DNA of 64,000 nucleotides, taken from Phoma sp. XZ068 (Eukaryota; Ascomycota; Dothideomycetes; Pleosporales; Didymellaceae). The notes below the pieces were generated by a model. The model was not told the origin of the DNA, ran no database searches, and saw only the letters and a program-made list of their open reading frames with translations. Position numbers and translations under genes: made by a program. Shown here one piece after another: positions 10,893-20,413 of the stretch; the stretch's first letter is position 1; every line of letters begins with the position of its first letter. The stretch spans positions 1,488,001-1,552,000 of the forward strand of contig RBKR01000002.1 in assembly GCA_004835665.1 (NCBI GenBank), given 5' to 3'.

Positions 10893-11487
10893 GGTGCTCT
10901 GGTGATGTGGGGCAAGCTGTTGCAGTGTCACGTCGTGGTTCGTCGGTTTCGCCGTAATAATAGGACGTGTCGTAATCGAGTGGTGAAATGTGAATGTTCC
11001 ATGGGATGTCTTGGACCGATCATTGAAAGGCGCAGGGAAAATGACGGCAAAGGTGGTGCTTGAAGTGCCCCAGGTAGAGCAATGGCGGAGCTGCCTTTTA
11101 GCGTGAAGCTATGGACTGGCCCGAGTCAGAGCGAGGTATGACGCTTCGACATCACCACCCTCCAAACCACACCGGCGAATTGACTCACAACAACGCGATT
11201 GGTCACAACACACAATGGGCGGCTGGACGCCTGGAACAAGGCGGTGTAAATGTCTAGGTTTCGTATTGAACTTGTGCTACGCATCTAATTGCGCCCTTGC
11301 AATGTGGTTGCCTCCTGGACCATGTAGTCTATCTCCCCAGCTGGCCCAGTAATATCAACACGAAGGGCGCAGGACCCGAGAGAGAGCCCATGTTGTGGGT
11401 CAATTCTGGATCTGCTACAGCATCACGGCTCAACATCTGACCGTGTCGACAACTTCGCTGATTCACACACGGACCTGCTGCCTCAGC
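10893..11487. other. Intergenic upstream of the GTPase gene
   Basis: 595 bp upstream of the GTPBP1-like gene and downstream of the IDO stop, both on the minus strand. It should contain the GTPase promoter and the IDO 3' UTR. No other feature was seen. Confidence 0.5.
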
Positions 11488-13103
11488 TCAGTGGGCAGCT
11501 GCAACGCCTCGCTCACCGCAGTACTTCTCTACTTCCTTCTTCAATGTTTCGCGCTGCAAATTGGCAGTCTCCATGATGTCGCTGACTCCGTTTACTGACT
11601 TACAGAATTCAGACGTCTCAGCCATCTGCGCAAGCACAGCGCCCAGTTGGTTTGGCAGCCACTGCACATCATCAGTACATGGTAATCCCAAGGAGTAAAG
11701 GTTACTTACTGTCACAATCGGGCTGCCACCTGTCGCTGTGGGATGCGAGGTGTGCTTGAGAATGTACTCGCGGGTGAAGCACCAGTGGCGCCAGCGGAAG
11801 TCACGTACTTGGTCAAGAGCCTGGAGGTAGAGCGCAGCAGAGACCGAGTCCTGCTTAGCGAATTCCCGCACGCCGCACTCCTGAGCGCAGTCTCGTACAG
11901 CTTCCAGGAACTGGCGATGGTTGCCGGGTCTGTACTGGCGGAAGTCCTTCAGGATCTCTGTGAGGGGTGTCTCTGGCATGGAAATCTGCAACAAGTTGTC
12001 GCACATGGGGATCTGCTTGGCATGAGACTCAGTCAACCCTCGAGTTAGATTGGAACATACCATGCTGTCATTGGCTCCTGATTCACCACGGAATGATAGA
12101 GGCTCTTCGCTGACGCCCTCATACACCACACCGTTGGGGAACATGGATTGCGAGGTGATGCCAAAGATGAAGGTACGGAAGCTGGTGTAGCCATTGGGCT
12201 TGCTCTTCTTCCACATCGCTAGCGGACGGGTTAGCCTTGCAACCACCTTTACTGAAATCACTTACTGTTCATCACAGTGTTAACCTTGCGCAAACCGGTG
12301 ACCAATGTCCGGAGACCGCCATCAAACTGCTCGCGATCCTTCGCTGTGCAGCCGTTGAGCATCTCAGCTGCGCCTTGAATCAGTGCACCTGACTCCTTGA
12401 CCATGGCGATGTGAACCAGGACGAAGCCTGCCTCAGACGACTCAGGATCCAGTCCACACTCGAAAGCACGAACGAGTCGAAGGTTATCATACTCGAGACC
12501 CTTTGCCTCATCTACCAAACGGTAGTTGAAAAGTGCATAGGAGCCAGCATACTCCATGAAGGGCTTGAAGCCGGCACTATCGTGTACGTATTAGCCACCA
12601 ATTTCCAACATGCAGTATGGCGGATCGTGAAAAAATGGACATGTAGGTGGCAGGGAGACTTACAGCTCAGCAACCTTGACAATGGGAAGACTGATACACC
12701 TTGGCAAGCTCTGCCGCCCCAGTCCGTACTCCTCTCCCCTCATGTGTCTCTCATGACAAGGCTCGAAGAGATACGCACTCGCCAAGAAAGAGTAGTCACG
12801 GTACAACGCGTTCATGACACAAAGGTCGTCACGGTACTTTTCGATCTCATCTGACAGATCAGGAAGCTCCTTCAGAACTGCGTCACCGAACTCGAATGTT
12901 GCAAGCAGACCTGGGGACCCATCGAGCTGCTTGATGGGCATACGCTGCAGCAACGACTCCAGAACGGCGAACTCTTTGGGTAGCTCGACGATGGGGTTCC
13001 CTCGTGGCAGAAAGCCGCGAGATGTGGACACCATGAAGGCAGGGATGGAGTGATCATCAGGCTTGGTGTCATCCATGATAGGGAAGGTGAACGAAGAAGC
13101 CAT
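11488..13103 (-). CDS. Indoleamine 2,3-dioxygenase family
   Basis: Five exons: 13103-12664, 12576-12266, 12218-12061, 12012-11710 and 11661-11488; introns of 87, 47, 48 and 48 bp have good GT..AG ends, and the frame closes at 461 residues. Family blocks include FMVSTSRGFLP, MEYAGSYALFNYRL, KPNGYTSFRTFIFG, GESGANDSM and FRWRHWCFTREYILKHTS followed by TATGGSPI. H379 in RHW is the likely proximal haem ligand. The enzyme opens the tryptophan indole ring to N-formylkynurenine, the first step to kynurenine and de novo NAD. Fungi often carry several IDO paralogues, so whether this is the main biosynthetic one cannot be told. The other family that opens tryptophan, TDO, lacks these blocks. Confidence 0.92.
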
Positions 13104-13890
13104 GATGGATATAATCCAAGCAAGGTCTTGATGATAGGCAAAGAGTATTTGAGATGGAGGTTGATGCCAAGAGGTGGCTTGCTTTCCAATGTGGGAAGAA
13201 GAGTTGATGGTTTTTACAACCTCAAAGTGCGACTCCAGCGCGCTTATATCTCGAGGCCGGTTTGATTCCGTGGCCGGAATCACGGCTATAGTTTGCTTGC
13301 CGTTGAACACTCCCTTTATCTTGCCGACCAATAAACACGCATCGACGACACGGTAACTCAACAGTCGCGCCGCAATGATCCCCTTCACCGCCTCCAAGAA
13401 AACCGTATTTGATTAGATCCTAGTGAAATACGTAACACACAGGAAACCGTTGTTGGTCGAAGTCGTTAGTGATACACATCGGTCGTGAGGCGGATGCGGA
13501 TGCGGATCTGGCACGGCATTCGGCTTGTAACGGCTTCGCGTTGATTGGCTCGCAAGCGAATGCCCCTTCTACACGCCTTGCTTCATTACATAACAACCTT
13601 CTTTGTAAAGGTACAATAGGGGAGGAATATGTTAATATCATTGTACTATAGGGTAATACAATACTTATTATATACTCCTACAATTAATGTAACTAACTCT
13701 ATTCCAAACCTTCCTGAACTACTCTATAATCTTAAGATACTAGCCCCACAACCTACGAAGTACTATTATCACAGCTATTTATCACAGCTAGATACTAACA
13801 AGTTGTTTAAGTAACTAAAGAACGCAGCAAATAGACAGGATGTTGTGATAGCTTCTATAAGCCACTTTGGTGAGCGTCCGGACGATGCTG
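13104..13890. other. IDO promoter and AT-rich relic patch
   Basis: 13104-13610 is IDO upstream sequence with a short GCGGAT triplication near 13490. From about 13615 to 13830 the composition turns sharply AT-rich, with TA-rich words typical of RIP-mutated DNA; it contains an orphan intron-like element (13760-13802). This is the left edge of the accessory island. No intact gene. Confidence 0.6.
13760..13802 (+). other. Orphan intron-like element with paired TATCACA words
   Basis: A 43-bp GT..AG segment with TATCACAG at 13767 and again at 13780 (13 nt apart) and a perfect TACTAAC branch-site word close to its 3' end. It matches the introns of the genes at 15208-16433 and 16919-17547 but lies in AT-rich relic DNA with no recognisable exons, so it is probably left from a decayed gene of the same group. 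Confidence 0.55.
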
Positions 13891-15006
13891 TTAGTTATCA
13901 TCATAAACACATTCCTGATCCCGGGATTCACACTGCTCGCATGTTGGCTTTCCCATGTCGCATGACCTCTTCTTCAGCCTGCACATGTGACAACTTGTTT
14001 TCTTTCTCCCGATCGAATGAGCTTCACCAGCGACACATTCCTTTCCTAATCTTACGCATCTTCCGCAGGGTGATGCTCCGTCACATTTCTCTTTACCTTT
14101 TTTGCAGCTTTCGCAAGCTATTGCGGTGTACTGGTGCCGCTTTCTTCCTGCCGGGATAGGGTCTGGTCGGACGATGGTCTTGCGCTTCACTGGGCCTCCA
14201 CGGGAGCGGCATTTGCTATTGATTTCGGTCGGGATTTCTACAGTCGAATCTTCAGAATTTGTCTTGTCATTGATTGTCCGGTACTTTTCCGCGAAGCCGA
14301 CGGGAATTCTCGGTACCAGTCTTCCTTCAAGCAGTCCGGCATTTCTGAAAGACAACATAATTTCGTCTTTTGACCAAACTTTCATAATGGTCTTCGAAAG
14401 CCTCTCCGCAAATGCCGAAAGCTGGTAGTGCGACATCCAGGAAATATGCCGGGATTCGTGGTAGTATGGCGGAGGTGTAAGGGAGAGAGCAGCCAGAATT
14501 CTATCCCAGCGTGCATCATCCCAACAACCGGAAAATGAAAAGACGCTTTTAATCGTGATGCCAAACTCTTCTTGCGCAATTTGCAGCTCGAGAGCTTTCG
14601 ATGCCATCAAAACCTCCAGCTCGTACTCCGATATAGATTTGCAGCCGGATTCGTCAGGCAACCGCCGACACTCATTGCGTAAGTCCAGAAAGAGTGTGGG
14701 GTTGCGTCCTTCCATTTCAAGTGCATGGATTATGCGATCAGTCTTGCACTTTTCCTCATCTTGCGGCTTCATGCAAAAACCCAAACTTAGCATCACAGCC
14801 TTTCCACGAAGCTTGTTCAATTCCGGCAAGATGCGTCGAACAAGCTGCACCTCTTTCGGAAGTATGTCAAGGAGATCTGCTGAACGCTTATGCCGATTGA
14901 AGGCTTGAAAGAGAGGTACGACGTCATCAAGAGTCCGGAAATACTGTTCTGTTGGCGTCTTTGCGTAGACATTGCGCGTTCCATCCTCGAAGAAGAGGGG
15001 CCGCAT
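13891..15006 (-). CDS. Protein with tandem C-terminal Zn2Cys6 clusters
   Basis: Single exon of 371 residues from ATG 15006; upstream in-frame codons lack an ATG. The N-terminal three quarters matches no family I know. The last quarter has two consecutive Cys6 clusters: ACESCKKGKEKCDG..PCGRCVRLGKEC and SCHMCRLKKRSCDMG..CEQCESRDQEC, each with the C-x2-C-x6-C-x5/6-C-x2-C-x6-C spacing of fungal binuclear zinc DNA-binding domains, and basic residues between. Such domains are normally single and N-terminal, so this layout is atypical. The protein probably binds DNA, perhaps as a regulator of the island or of an element. A decayed partial copy is at 21313-21590. Confidence 0.8.
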   Translation of the reverse strand: MRPLFFEDGTRNVYAKTPTEQYFRTLDDVVPLFQAFNRHKRSADLLDILPKEVQLVRRILPELNKLRGKAVMLSLGFCMKPQDEEKCKTDRIIHALEMEGRNPTLFLDLRNECRRLPDESGCKSISEYELEVLMASKALELQIAQEEFGITIKSVFSFSGCWDDARWDRILAALSLTPPPYYHESRHISWMSHYQLSAFAERLSKTIMKVWSKDEIMLSFRNAGLLEGRLVPRIPVGFAEKYRTINDKTNSEDSTVEIPTEINSKCRSRGGPVKRKTIVRPDPIPAGRKRHQYTAIACESCKKGKEKCDGASPCGRCVRLGKECVAGEAHSIGRKKTSCHMCRLKKRSCDMGKPTCEQCESRDQECVYDDN

Positions 15007-15137
15007 TGTGATGCACCTGATGGATGGAGTGTGCTGAGTGAAGAGGTTCAAACAATGCTCACGAGAATTTTTGGGTGACCGGCTCAATTTAAGGAAGGCG
15101 CGCTTGAGGCAAGAGCCTTGACCTCTCAGCTCAGAGT

Positions 15138-15158
15138 ATGTGATAATTGGCTGTGATT
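15138..15158 (-). repeat. Paired TATCACA-type words, 13-nt spacing
   Basis: On the minus strand AATCACAG and TATCACAT start 13 nt apart, between the zinc-cluster gene and the 363-residue gene. It has the same layout as the introns of the divergent pair but no convincing splice sites of its own. Confidence 0.5.
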
Positions 15159-15207
15159 ACAGTCCAACCTACTAGTAGTACGCTTATCATTCTATTTGGA
15201 CGCGTCC

Positions 15208-16433
15208 TCAATCAGAAAATCCCTCGAAGTCAGTGAGCTCCTCAGAATCTGTCGCCTCCTCTACCTCCTCCTCCCCACCAGAGCCTGCAGCTAGGGCCTC
15301 ATTATACTGCTCATCAGTCTCATACTCATTAGGCCTTGACTTGTAGTAGGCCTCCAACTCGGTGTCTGAATCATCATCTATCTCCTCCTCACACTCGTCA
15401 CTATCATCTCCCATAACATACGGCTTGTCACTATAGAGCATAGTGTTATCCTGAGCACCAATAAGGTCTATGATAGACGGTGGCTCACGTCGTCTAGCAC
15501 TGTTAGTATATGTATGTGATAATTAGATGTGATAACTTACGTCCAGCCCGGATCTGACACTTTTGCCAGGAGTTCAGGTGACAACTCATCGCGGAATTTC
15601 TCCCACTCTTCCTTAGCAGCTTTACTCTCAAAGCTGTTAGTATTGAGCTTATGAAGACCTCGATTATACTCATCACGCATAATCTTCTCCAGTGCACCAC
15701 CAGGGCCAAATATTCGCTCATCTGCACGGCTTGATGAACCTATAGCAGCAGAATCCTTCTCCTTCTGTGCAGCCTCTCCTACTCTATCAAGGACTGCTTG
15801 GTGTTTCCTCATATCAACTGTGAGGTCAATGCTATCCCACTTCTTGTGAGCTGCGAGAAGTGTGGTCTCAAGCCATTCAGCTATAATATGTTAGTATAAG
15901 GCTGTGATAATGTACTGTGGTAACTAACCGCTCTTGCAGGCCTTGAACCGTTCAGCATTAAGGTCTTCCTCCTTTGCCTTGAGGATTATACCCTTCTCAT
16001 CTGATGAAGCAGACTGATAGGATTTCTGGCCTTTTAGTTTTTTGATGAGCTGATACTTGGCAGACCGATCAGCTGTCCTAGCGCTCTCAATAGCCTTCTC
16101 TTCTTCACTACGTAGTGCAGCTCGAGTTCTCTGTGTAATAGCCCGGGCGCTACTACTAAGCTGGCCCTTAAATGGGACCTTGAGGTTGGTAGGCCGGCCT
16201 TTGGCAGAGCCACGTTGGCCACGTTGAGATATAATGTGGCTGACTTCTTGATCTCTAGAATAGAAACCCTACTAATGTTAGCCTTAAGCATGATAGTAAG
16301 CTGTGGTAATTACATTGATCAGGTTATTCCACTCATCAGGCTCGAAGTTTGGTGGAATATAAGGCCCGGTACTTGAGAACAGATTCTCAGCAATATCCTC
16401 CTTCTTGATATGCGCTTGCTCAGTCAAATCCAT
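15208..16433 (-). CDS. Charged nuclear-type protein with acidic tail
   Basis: Four exons: 16433-16314, 16268-15929, 15880-15541 and 15499-15208; introns of 45, 48 and 41 bp. The frame closes exactly at 363 residues. I do not recognise a family. The middle is rich in Lys, Glu, Gln and Ala and probably helical; a basic QRGQRGSAKGRP segment lies near residue 60; the last roughly 70 residues are strongly acidic (for example ECEEEIDDDSDTELE), as in many histone-binding or chaperone-like proteins. It is transcribed divergently from the H3 variant, 485 bp away. All three introns carry paired TATCACA/TACCACA words 13 nt apart, tying it to the H3-variant gene. A histone-related role is inference from context and charge only. 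Confidence 0.75.
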
Positions 16434-16918
16434 AGCTTTGGCTGTGATAAAGGTATGTGATAGAGTAGTAGTGTGATGTGGGTAGTGTGGGCAAATGCTA
16501 TACTGGTTGGATCCTGGTCGGAGGGCTTGTAAGAAGGTGGTCCGTGCACTTCTGCCTGCGAGAACGCTAACGGCGCTAGTAGGTTCGCAACAACACCAAC
16601 TTGCAGTACCTATATCATATGCAGTATCTACTGCAGGAAGCTGTAAATAGTTTCATTTAAAAGTGCTTATTGAGTTCTACAACGGTAAGGCTTATCACAG
16701 TTTATTATCACAGTACTGTTAGTATGGTGGGGTGCAAAGCTTATTACGCTTGCAAAGAGTCTCAGCCTACTTGCGATACGCTAGCTACCTGGCAGGTAAT
16801 TTACCTTCACCGCGAGTCCACTTCCAACCCACATATTATTTATTCGCTCTATGCCTACTACCTACTATTAACACCACACTATCCATATTTTCAATTACTA
16901 TACAACTCCAACTACACC
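16434..16918. promoter_or_regulatory. Divergent promoter of acidic-tail gene and H3 variant
   Basis: 485 bp between the two start codons. It holds two more paired-word elements: minus-strand TATCACAT/TATCACAG at 16442-16462, just upstream of the acidic-tail gene's ATG, and a GT..AG intron-like segment at 16685-16722 with TATCACAG at 16693 and 16706. Both pairs keep 13-nt spacing. CT-rich and CAACTCCAACTACACC sequence before 16919 resembles a fungal 5' leader. Confidence 0.55.
16685..16722 (+). other. Intron-like element upstream of the H3 variant
   Basis: A 38-bp segment from GTAAGG to TTAG with two TATCACAG words 13 nt apart. It could be a 5' UTR intron of the H3-variant transcript or a relic of an upstream exon. 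Minimum intron length makes splicing uncertain. Confidence 0.4.
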
Positions 16919-17547
16919 ATGGCTAAGTTCAGGAATATCAACAATTCCGAAACTCAACCCAAAAATGTCAAGAACACTGGTACACCAGCTGCTCGTATGG
17001 CTGCAAAAACCAAACAAATGGCTATGAAAAAGCCGCCCAAGAAACCACTCCAGGCCAAGGCTGCCCGCAAGTCCGTCCCTGCCAGCAAGTCTGTCCCTGC
17101 CCGCAAGTCTGTCGGTACCAAGACACCTGGTGTTAAGAAGAAGCGCCGGTACAGGCCAGGCAGTAGGTTATCACAACTATTTATCACAGATATCTTCTAA
17201 TAGTATGCAGCTGTCGCACTGATGGAGATCAAGAGATATCAGAAGACTTTCGAACTGCTCATCCGCAAGCTACCCTTCTCGCGCCTTGTCCGTGAGATAT
17301 GCGTGACTCACTTTGGTGACGGCTATCGCTACCAAAGGTCCGCACTTGAAGCTCTCCAAGAAGCAACTGAGGCTTTTCTTATTGGATACTTTGAAGGTAT
17401 ATCATTCTTTATCACAGTATAGTATTGCATATTCTAACAGCTTTAGACTGCAACCTAAATGCAATTCACGCAAAGAGGGTTACTATTCAGGTTAAGGACT
17501 CAGGATTAGCTAAACACTACTACCGAAAGTTTGGTGCTCTTAAGTAG
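16919..17547 (+). CDS. Divergent histone H3 variant
   Basis: Three exons, 16919-17162, 17211-17396 and 17447-17547 (introns 48 and 50 bp), 176 residues. Splicing restores the H3 fold without gaps: RYRPGTVALMEIKRYQ, ELLIRKLPFSRLVREI, ALQEATEAFL, NLNAIHAKRVTIQ and KDSGLA. It differs strongly from canonical H3: about 27 extra N-terminal residues before MAAKTKQM, a tail with three 6-residue repeats RKSVPA/SKSVPA/RKSVGT (residues 50-67) in the K27-like region, one extra residue in loop 1 (between REI and ALQEA), and a C-terminus ending YYRKFGALK. REIC and EAFL recall CENP-A, but the remaining core is H3-like. A second ATG at 16997 aligns with the normal H3 start. It would be incorporated into nucleosomes; where is unknown. 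Confidence 0.88.
17066..17119 (+). repeat. Three 18-bp repeats in the H3-variant tail
   Basis: Three consecutive 18-bp units encode RKSVPA, SKSVPA and RKSVGT. They multiply the ARKS-like motif that in H3 surrounds K27. Near-identity at the DNA level suggests a recent slippage origin. Confidence 0.8.
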
Positions 17548-17711
17548 TAGTATTTATAATAGTAGTAGAAGGTTTATAGTTACTTTAGGTTATTATTATA
17601 AAGTAAGTATAGTAAGTATAGTAATAAATACTTTATCTTAGTAAGCTAAAAAGTTAAAGACTAAATTTTAGTTTCTAACTAGAAAGAAATATACTAACTT
17701 AACTATATTAC
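17548..17711. repeat. AT-rich relic left of the LTR
   Basis: Almost pure A/T with TAGTA and AGTATAG reiterations, directly after the H3-variant stop. It looks like RIP-degraded repeat DNA; no gene. Confidence 0.6.
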
Positions 17712-18220
17712 TGTTACGATCCTGGACCAGCGAACGCGGGGTGTTGGTTTTATCACCAATGACACACGCCGGATCGCCGACACGCTAGACCTCAGGGTCA
17801 CGTGTGTCTCACGAAATCCTACAACAGGCCCAGGCCAAGACCGTGGGACACCATGGGCAACATCACGTGACGTCCCACGATTCCCACGAAGTACCACGAA
17901 TTCCTACAAGGCCCCCCATGGGACATTGTGAGAAACCATGAGACATCGTAGGACACTTGCATATCCCTTTAGTATATAGTACGTAGGAACACAACCCTTA
18001 TGGTTCGTGTTCAACCTGATCAATCCACTTTGTTATTGGAATCTCAACCCAACTCTCGAGACAGATAGATCATATCTATACTCCTCATTGTTACCCATAG
18101 CTGTCACGGTGTTTCACTAGGCAACTATACCCCCCTCCCCGACGAGCCACTTGTAAACGTATTCATCCCCGAGAACCAACTAGAACGAGTACACGAGCTT
18201 TGCTTAGTACGACTTCAACA
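17712..18220 (+). mobile_element. Solo LTR-like element (unmutated copy A)
   Basis: About 509 bp beginning TGTTACGATCC and ending CTTCAACA, so with the TG..CA ends of LTR retrotransposons. Base composition is normal, unlike the DNA on both sides. Mutated copies of the same sequence follow at once (18221-18632 and 18633-18783). I could not find a clean target-site duplication. No coding region is attached, so a solo LTR or the preserved end of a larger element is likely. Confidence 0.65.
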
Positions 18221-18632
18221 ACTATATAATATCCTATAATCCTATAGAAATAAACTACGCTAAGAATATAAGATAGTATAAGATACTATATATATATCCT
18301 ATAGAAACTATAAACTACTTATAGAAACTACAGGGCCTTCTATAGGACTTTATAGAATATTATAAGAAATATAGGACACTCCTTAGTATATAGTAATTAA
18401 GAATACTACCCTTATAGTATTATATTTAACCTTATTAATTAACTTTGTTATTAGAACTTAATCTAACTTTTAAGCTAGATAGATTAACTATCTATACTAC
18501 TTATTATTAACCTTATAGTTATTATAGTGTTTTACTAGGTATCTATACTAACCCCCTCCTATACTAGTACTTATCCTAGAGAACTAACCTTAGAAGTATT
18601 TATAAGCTTTACTTAGTTTATAACCTTAATAG
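18221..18632 (+). mobile_element. RIP-degraded copy B of the LTR
   Basis: Aligns along most of copy A with C-to-T and G-to-A changes: TTTGTTATTGGAATCTCAAC in A reads TTTGTTATTAGAACTTAATC in B, and CCCCGAGAACCAACTAGAAC reads TCCTAGAGAACTAACCTTAG. The 3' half (GTGTTTCACTAGGCAACTAT in A) is clearest. The change spectrum is that of RIP. Confidence 0.75.
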
Positions 18633-18783
18633 ATAGTCTACTCTATACTACTTATTATTACCTATAGTTACTATAGTATTTTACTAAGTATCTATACTCT
18701 CTATAATCTACTATATATCTATTTATCCTAGAGAACTAACCTTAGAAGTATTTATAAGCTTTACTTAGGATATAACCTTAATA
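18633..18783 (+). mobile_element. Partial RIP-degraded copy C of the LTR
   Basis: Repeats the 3' part of copy B (ACTACTTATTATTA..TTTTACTAAGTATCTATACT..GAGAACTAACCTTAGAAGTA..TATAACCTTAATA). A short third copy in the same orientation. Confidence 0.7.
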
Positions 18784-20181
18784 AAAGCTTAGTAATTTTC
18801 TATTATACTAATACTAGCTTATATATAATAATAGCTGCCTTCTTTAAGACCTTCTTAAATACTTTAACTAAAGAGGTTAGTAAGCTATCTATATACTTCT
18901 AAATTCTTATCTTTATAAGTATTAATTATAACCTAAGTTCTAGAGTATTACTTAGAGTTTATAACTACTAGAGCTCTTTATTAATAGAGAGTTATAGTAA
19001 TAAAGTATATAGCTTTATATTAAGGCTACTTATAACCTATTCTAGGTTAAATAGAACTAGTTTAGTACTTTAGAACCCTCTCTAGATATTACTAGAAGTA
19101 ATTATAGTATTATAAGTATATATAAAGTATAGTAGAAACTTAGTCTTTATAATATAGTTAATTTAATTATATATAAGTATTTTAGCTTAGTACTTATATA
19201 CCTTTTTTAAAGTAGTAAAATAACCTATATTAAGAGGCTATATAAGGTATAATAAGTAAAGAGGTAAATAGAAAGTAATTATCTTATTATTCTTATAGTA
19301 TTACTAGAATTTAAGAGAGTTATAGCTCTTATAACTATTAATAATAAGTAAATAGTAGCTACTAATAGTATACTACTTTATATACCTATTAAAGTACTCT
19401 ATCTAGTCTAGACTAAGCTTATTAGTAGTCTAGCTATTATTAAAAACTCTAATAACCTAGTTTTAAGGTAGATTCTTTTCTTTATACTAGGTAGAGAGGT
19501 AGTAGTAGGCCTTAAAGATAATAAAGGCTAAAATAGCCTATTCTTTAGTATTAATACCTACTATAGCTATAGCCTACTCTTAGTTACCTAGCTAGATAGC
19601 CTTTAGCTAACCTTATTATTCTAAAGCTATAATAACTACTTTTTAAAAGATCTAGCCTATTATAAAGCCTATCTTATTAAAGTTATATATATCTTTATTC
19701 TAGATATTATACTTAGCTTTAATATTAGCTACTAGGCTAAACTAGCTCTATAGAACCTTAGAATTCTTATAGATAGCTTTCTTATAGTTATACTTATAAT
19801 TAAACTTAATTTTAAGTTCTAGATATTACTTAATAAATATACTAGGCTAGTTTATACTAATAGGGCCTAGATTATACTTAGTATATAAAGAATTAGCTAT
19901 AGTAGCTATATCTACAAGCTAAGAGGAAAATCCTTATATATCTAGCTTAAGAATATATTTAATAATTATATTCTTTTTATTATTATCTAGCTTCTATAAG
20001 TTAGCTATAGAATTAGTATATAAAGGTTATCTTATATATTAGTTACTTAGTATCTTTTAAGGGACTCTATAGATAGCTGCAGCATATTACTAGAAGAGTG
20101 TTATATCTATTTTAAGAGCCTAGAGCACAAGCTATACCTAATATTCTTTTAATATATCTAACTAGTATTATTAGAGAGGTA
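18784..20181. repeat. AT-rich RIP relic, no surviving genes
   Basis: About 1.4 kb of extremely AT-rich, TA-word-dominated DNA with stops in all frames. Its position beyond LTR copies suggests the internal part of a retrotransposon, but no protein motif survives to prove it. Confidence 0.6.
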
Positions 20182-20413
20182 TTAGTATAGGAAGGGTAGT
20201 TTAGTAGGGGCTTGGTAAAAGTAAGCGGCTTGCTCGGTAAGCAGCTTGCCTGTAGGGTACGTTAGAGTAAGTAGTATATAGATAGAGGGGGAGCTGCTAT
20301 ATATCAGCAGTAATTTATCTATCTCTACCCTAAATATACTTATACTCTTCTCTATTATTACTATTAACCTGCTTGTGACCAAAACCCTTAACACTAGAAG
20401 TCTGTCCGCCTTA

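Noticed and set aside
13629..13814. 60-codon plus frame in the AT-rich patch
   Set aside because: It spans an intron-like element and has relic composition; not a gene.
17712..18220. Target-site duplication around LTR copy A (AACTAT on both sides)
   Set aside because: The shared words are not directly adjacent to both ends, so they cannot be taken as a TSD in AT-rich DNA.
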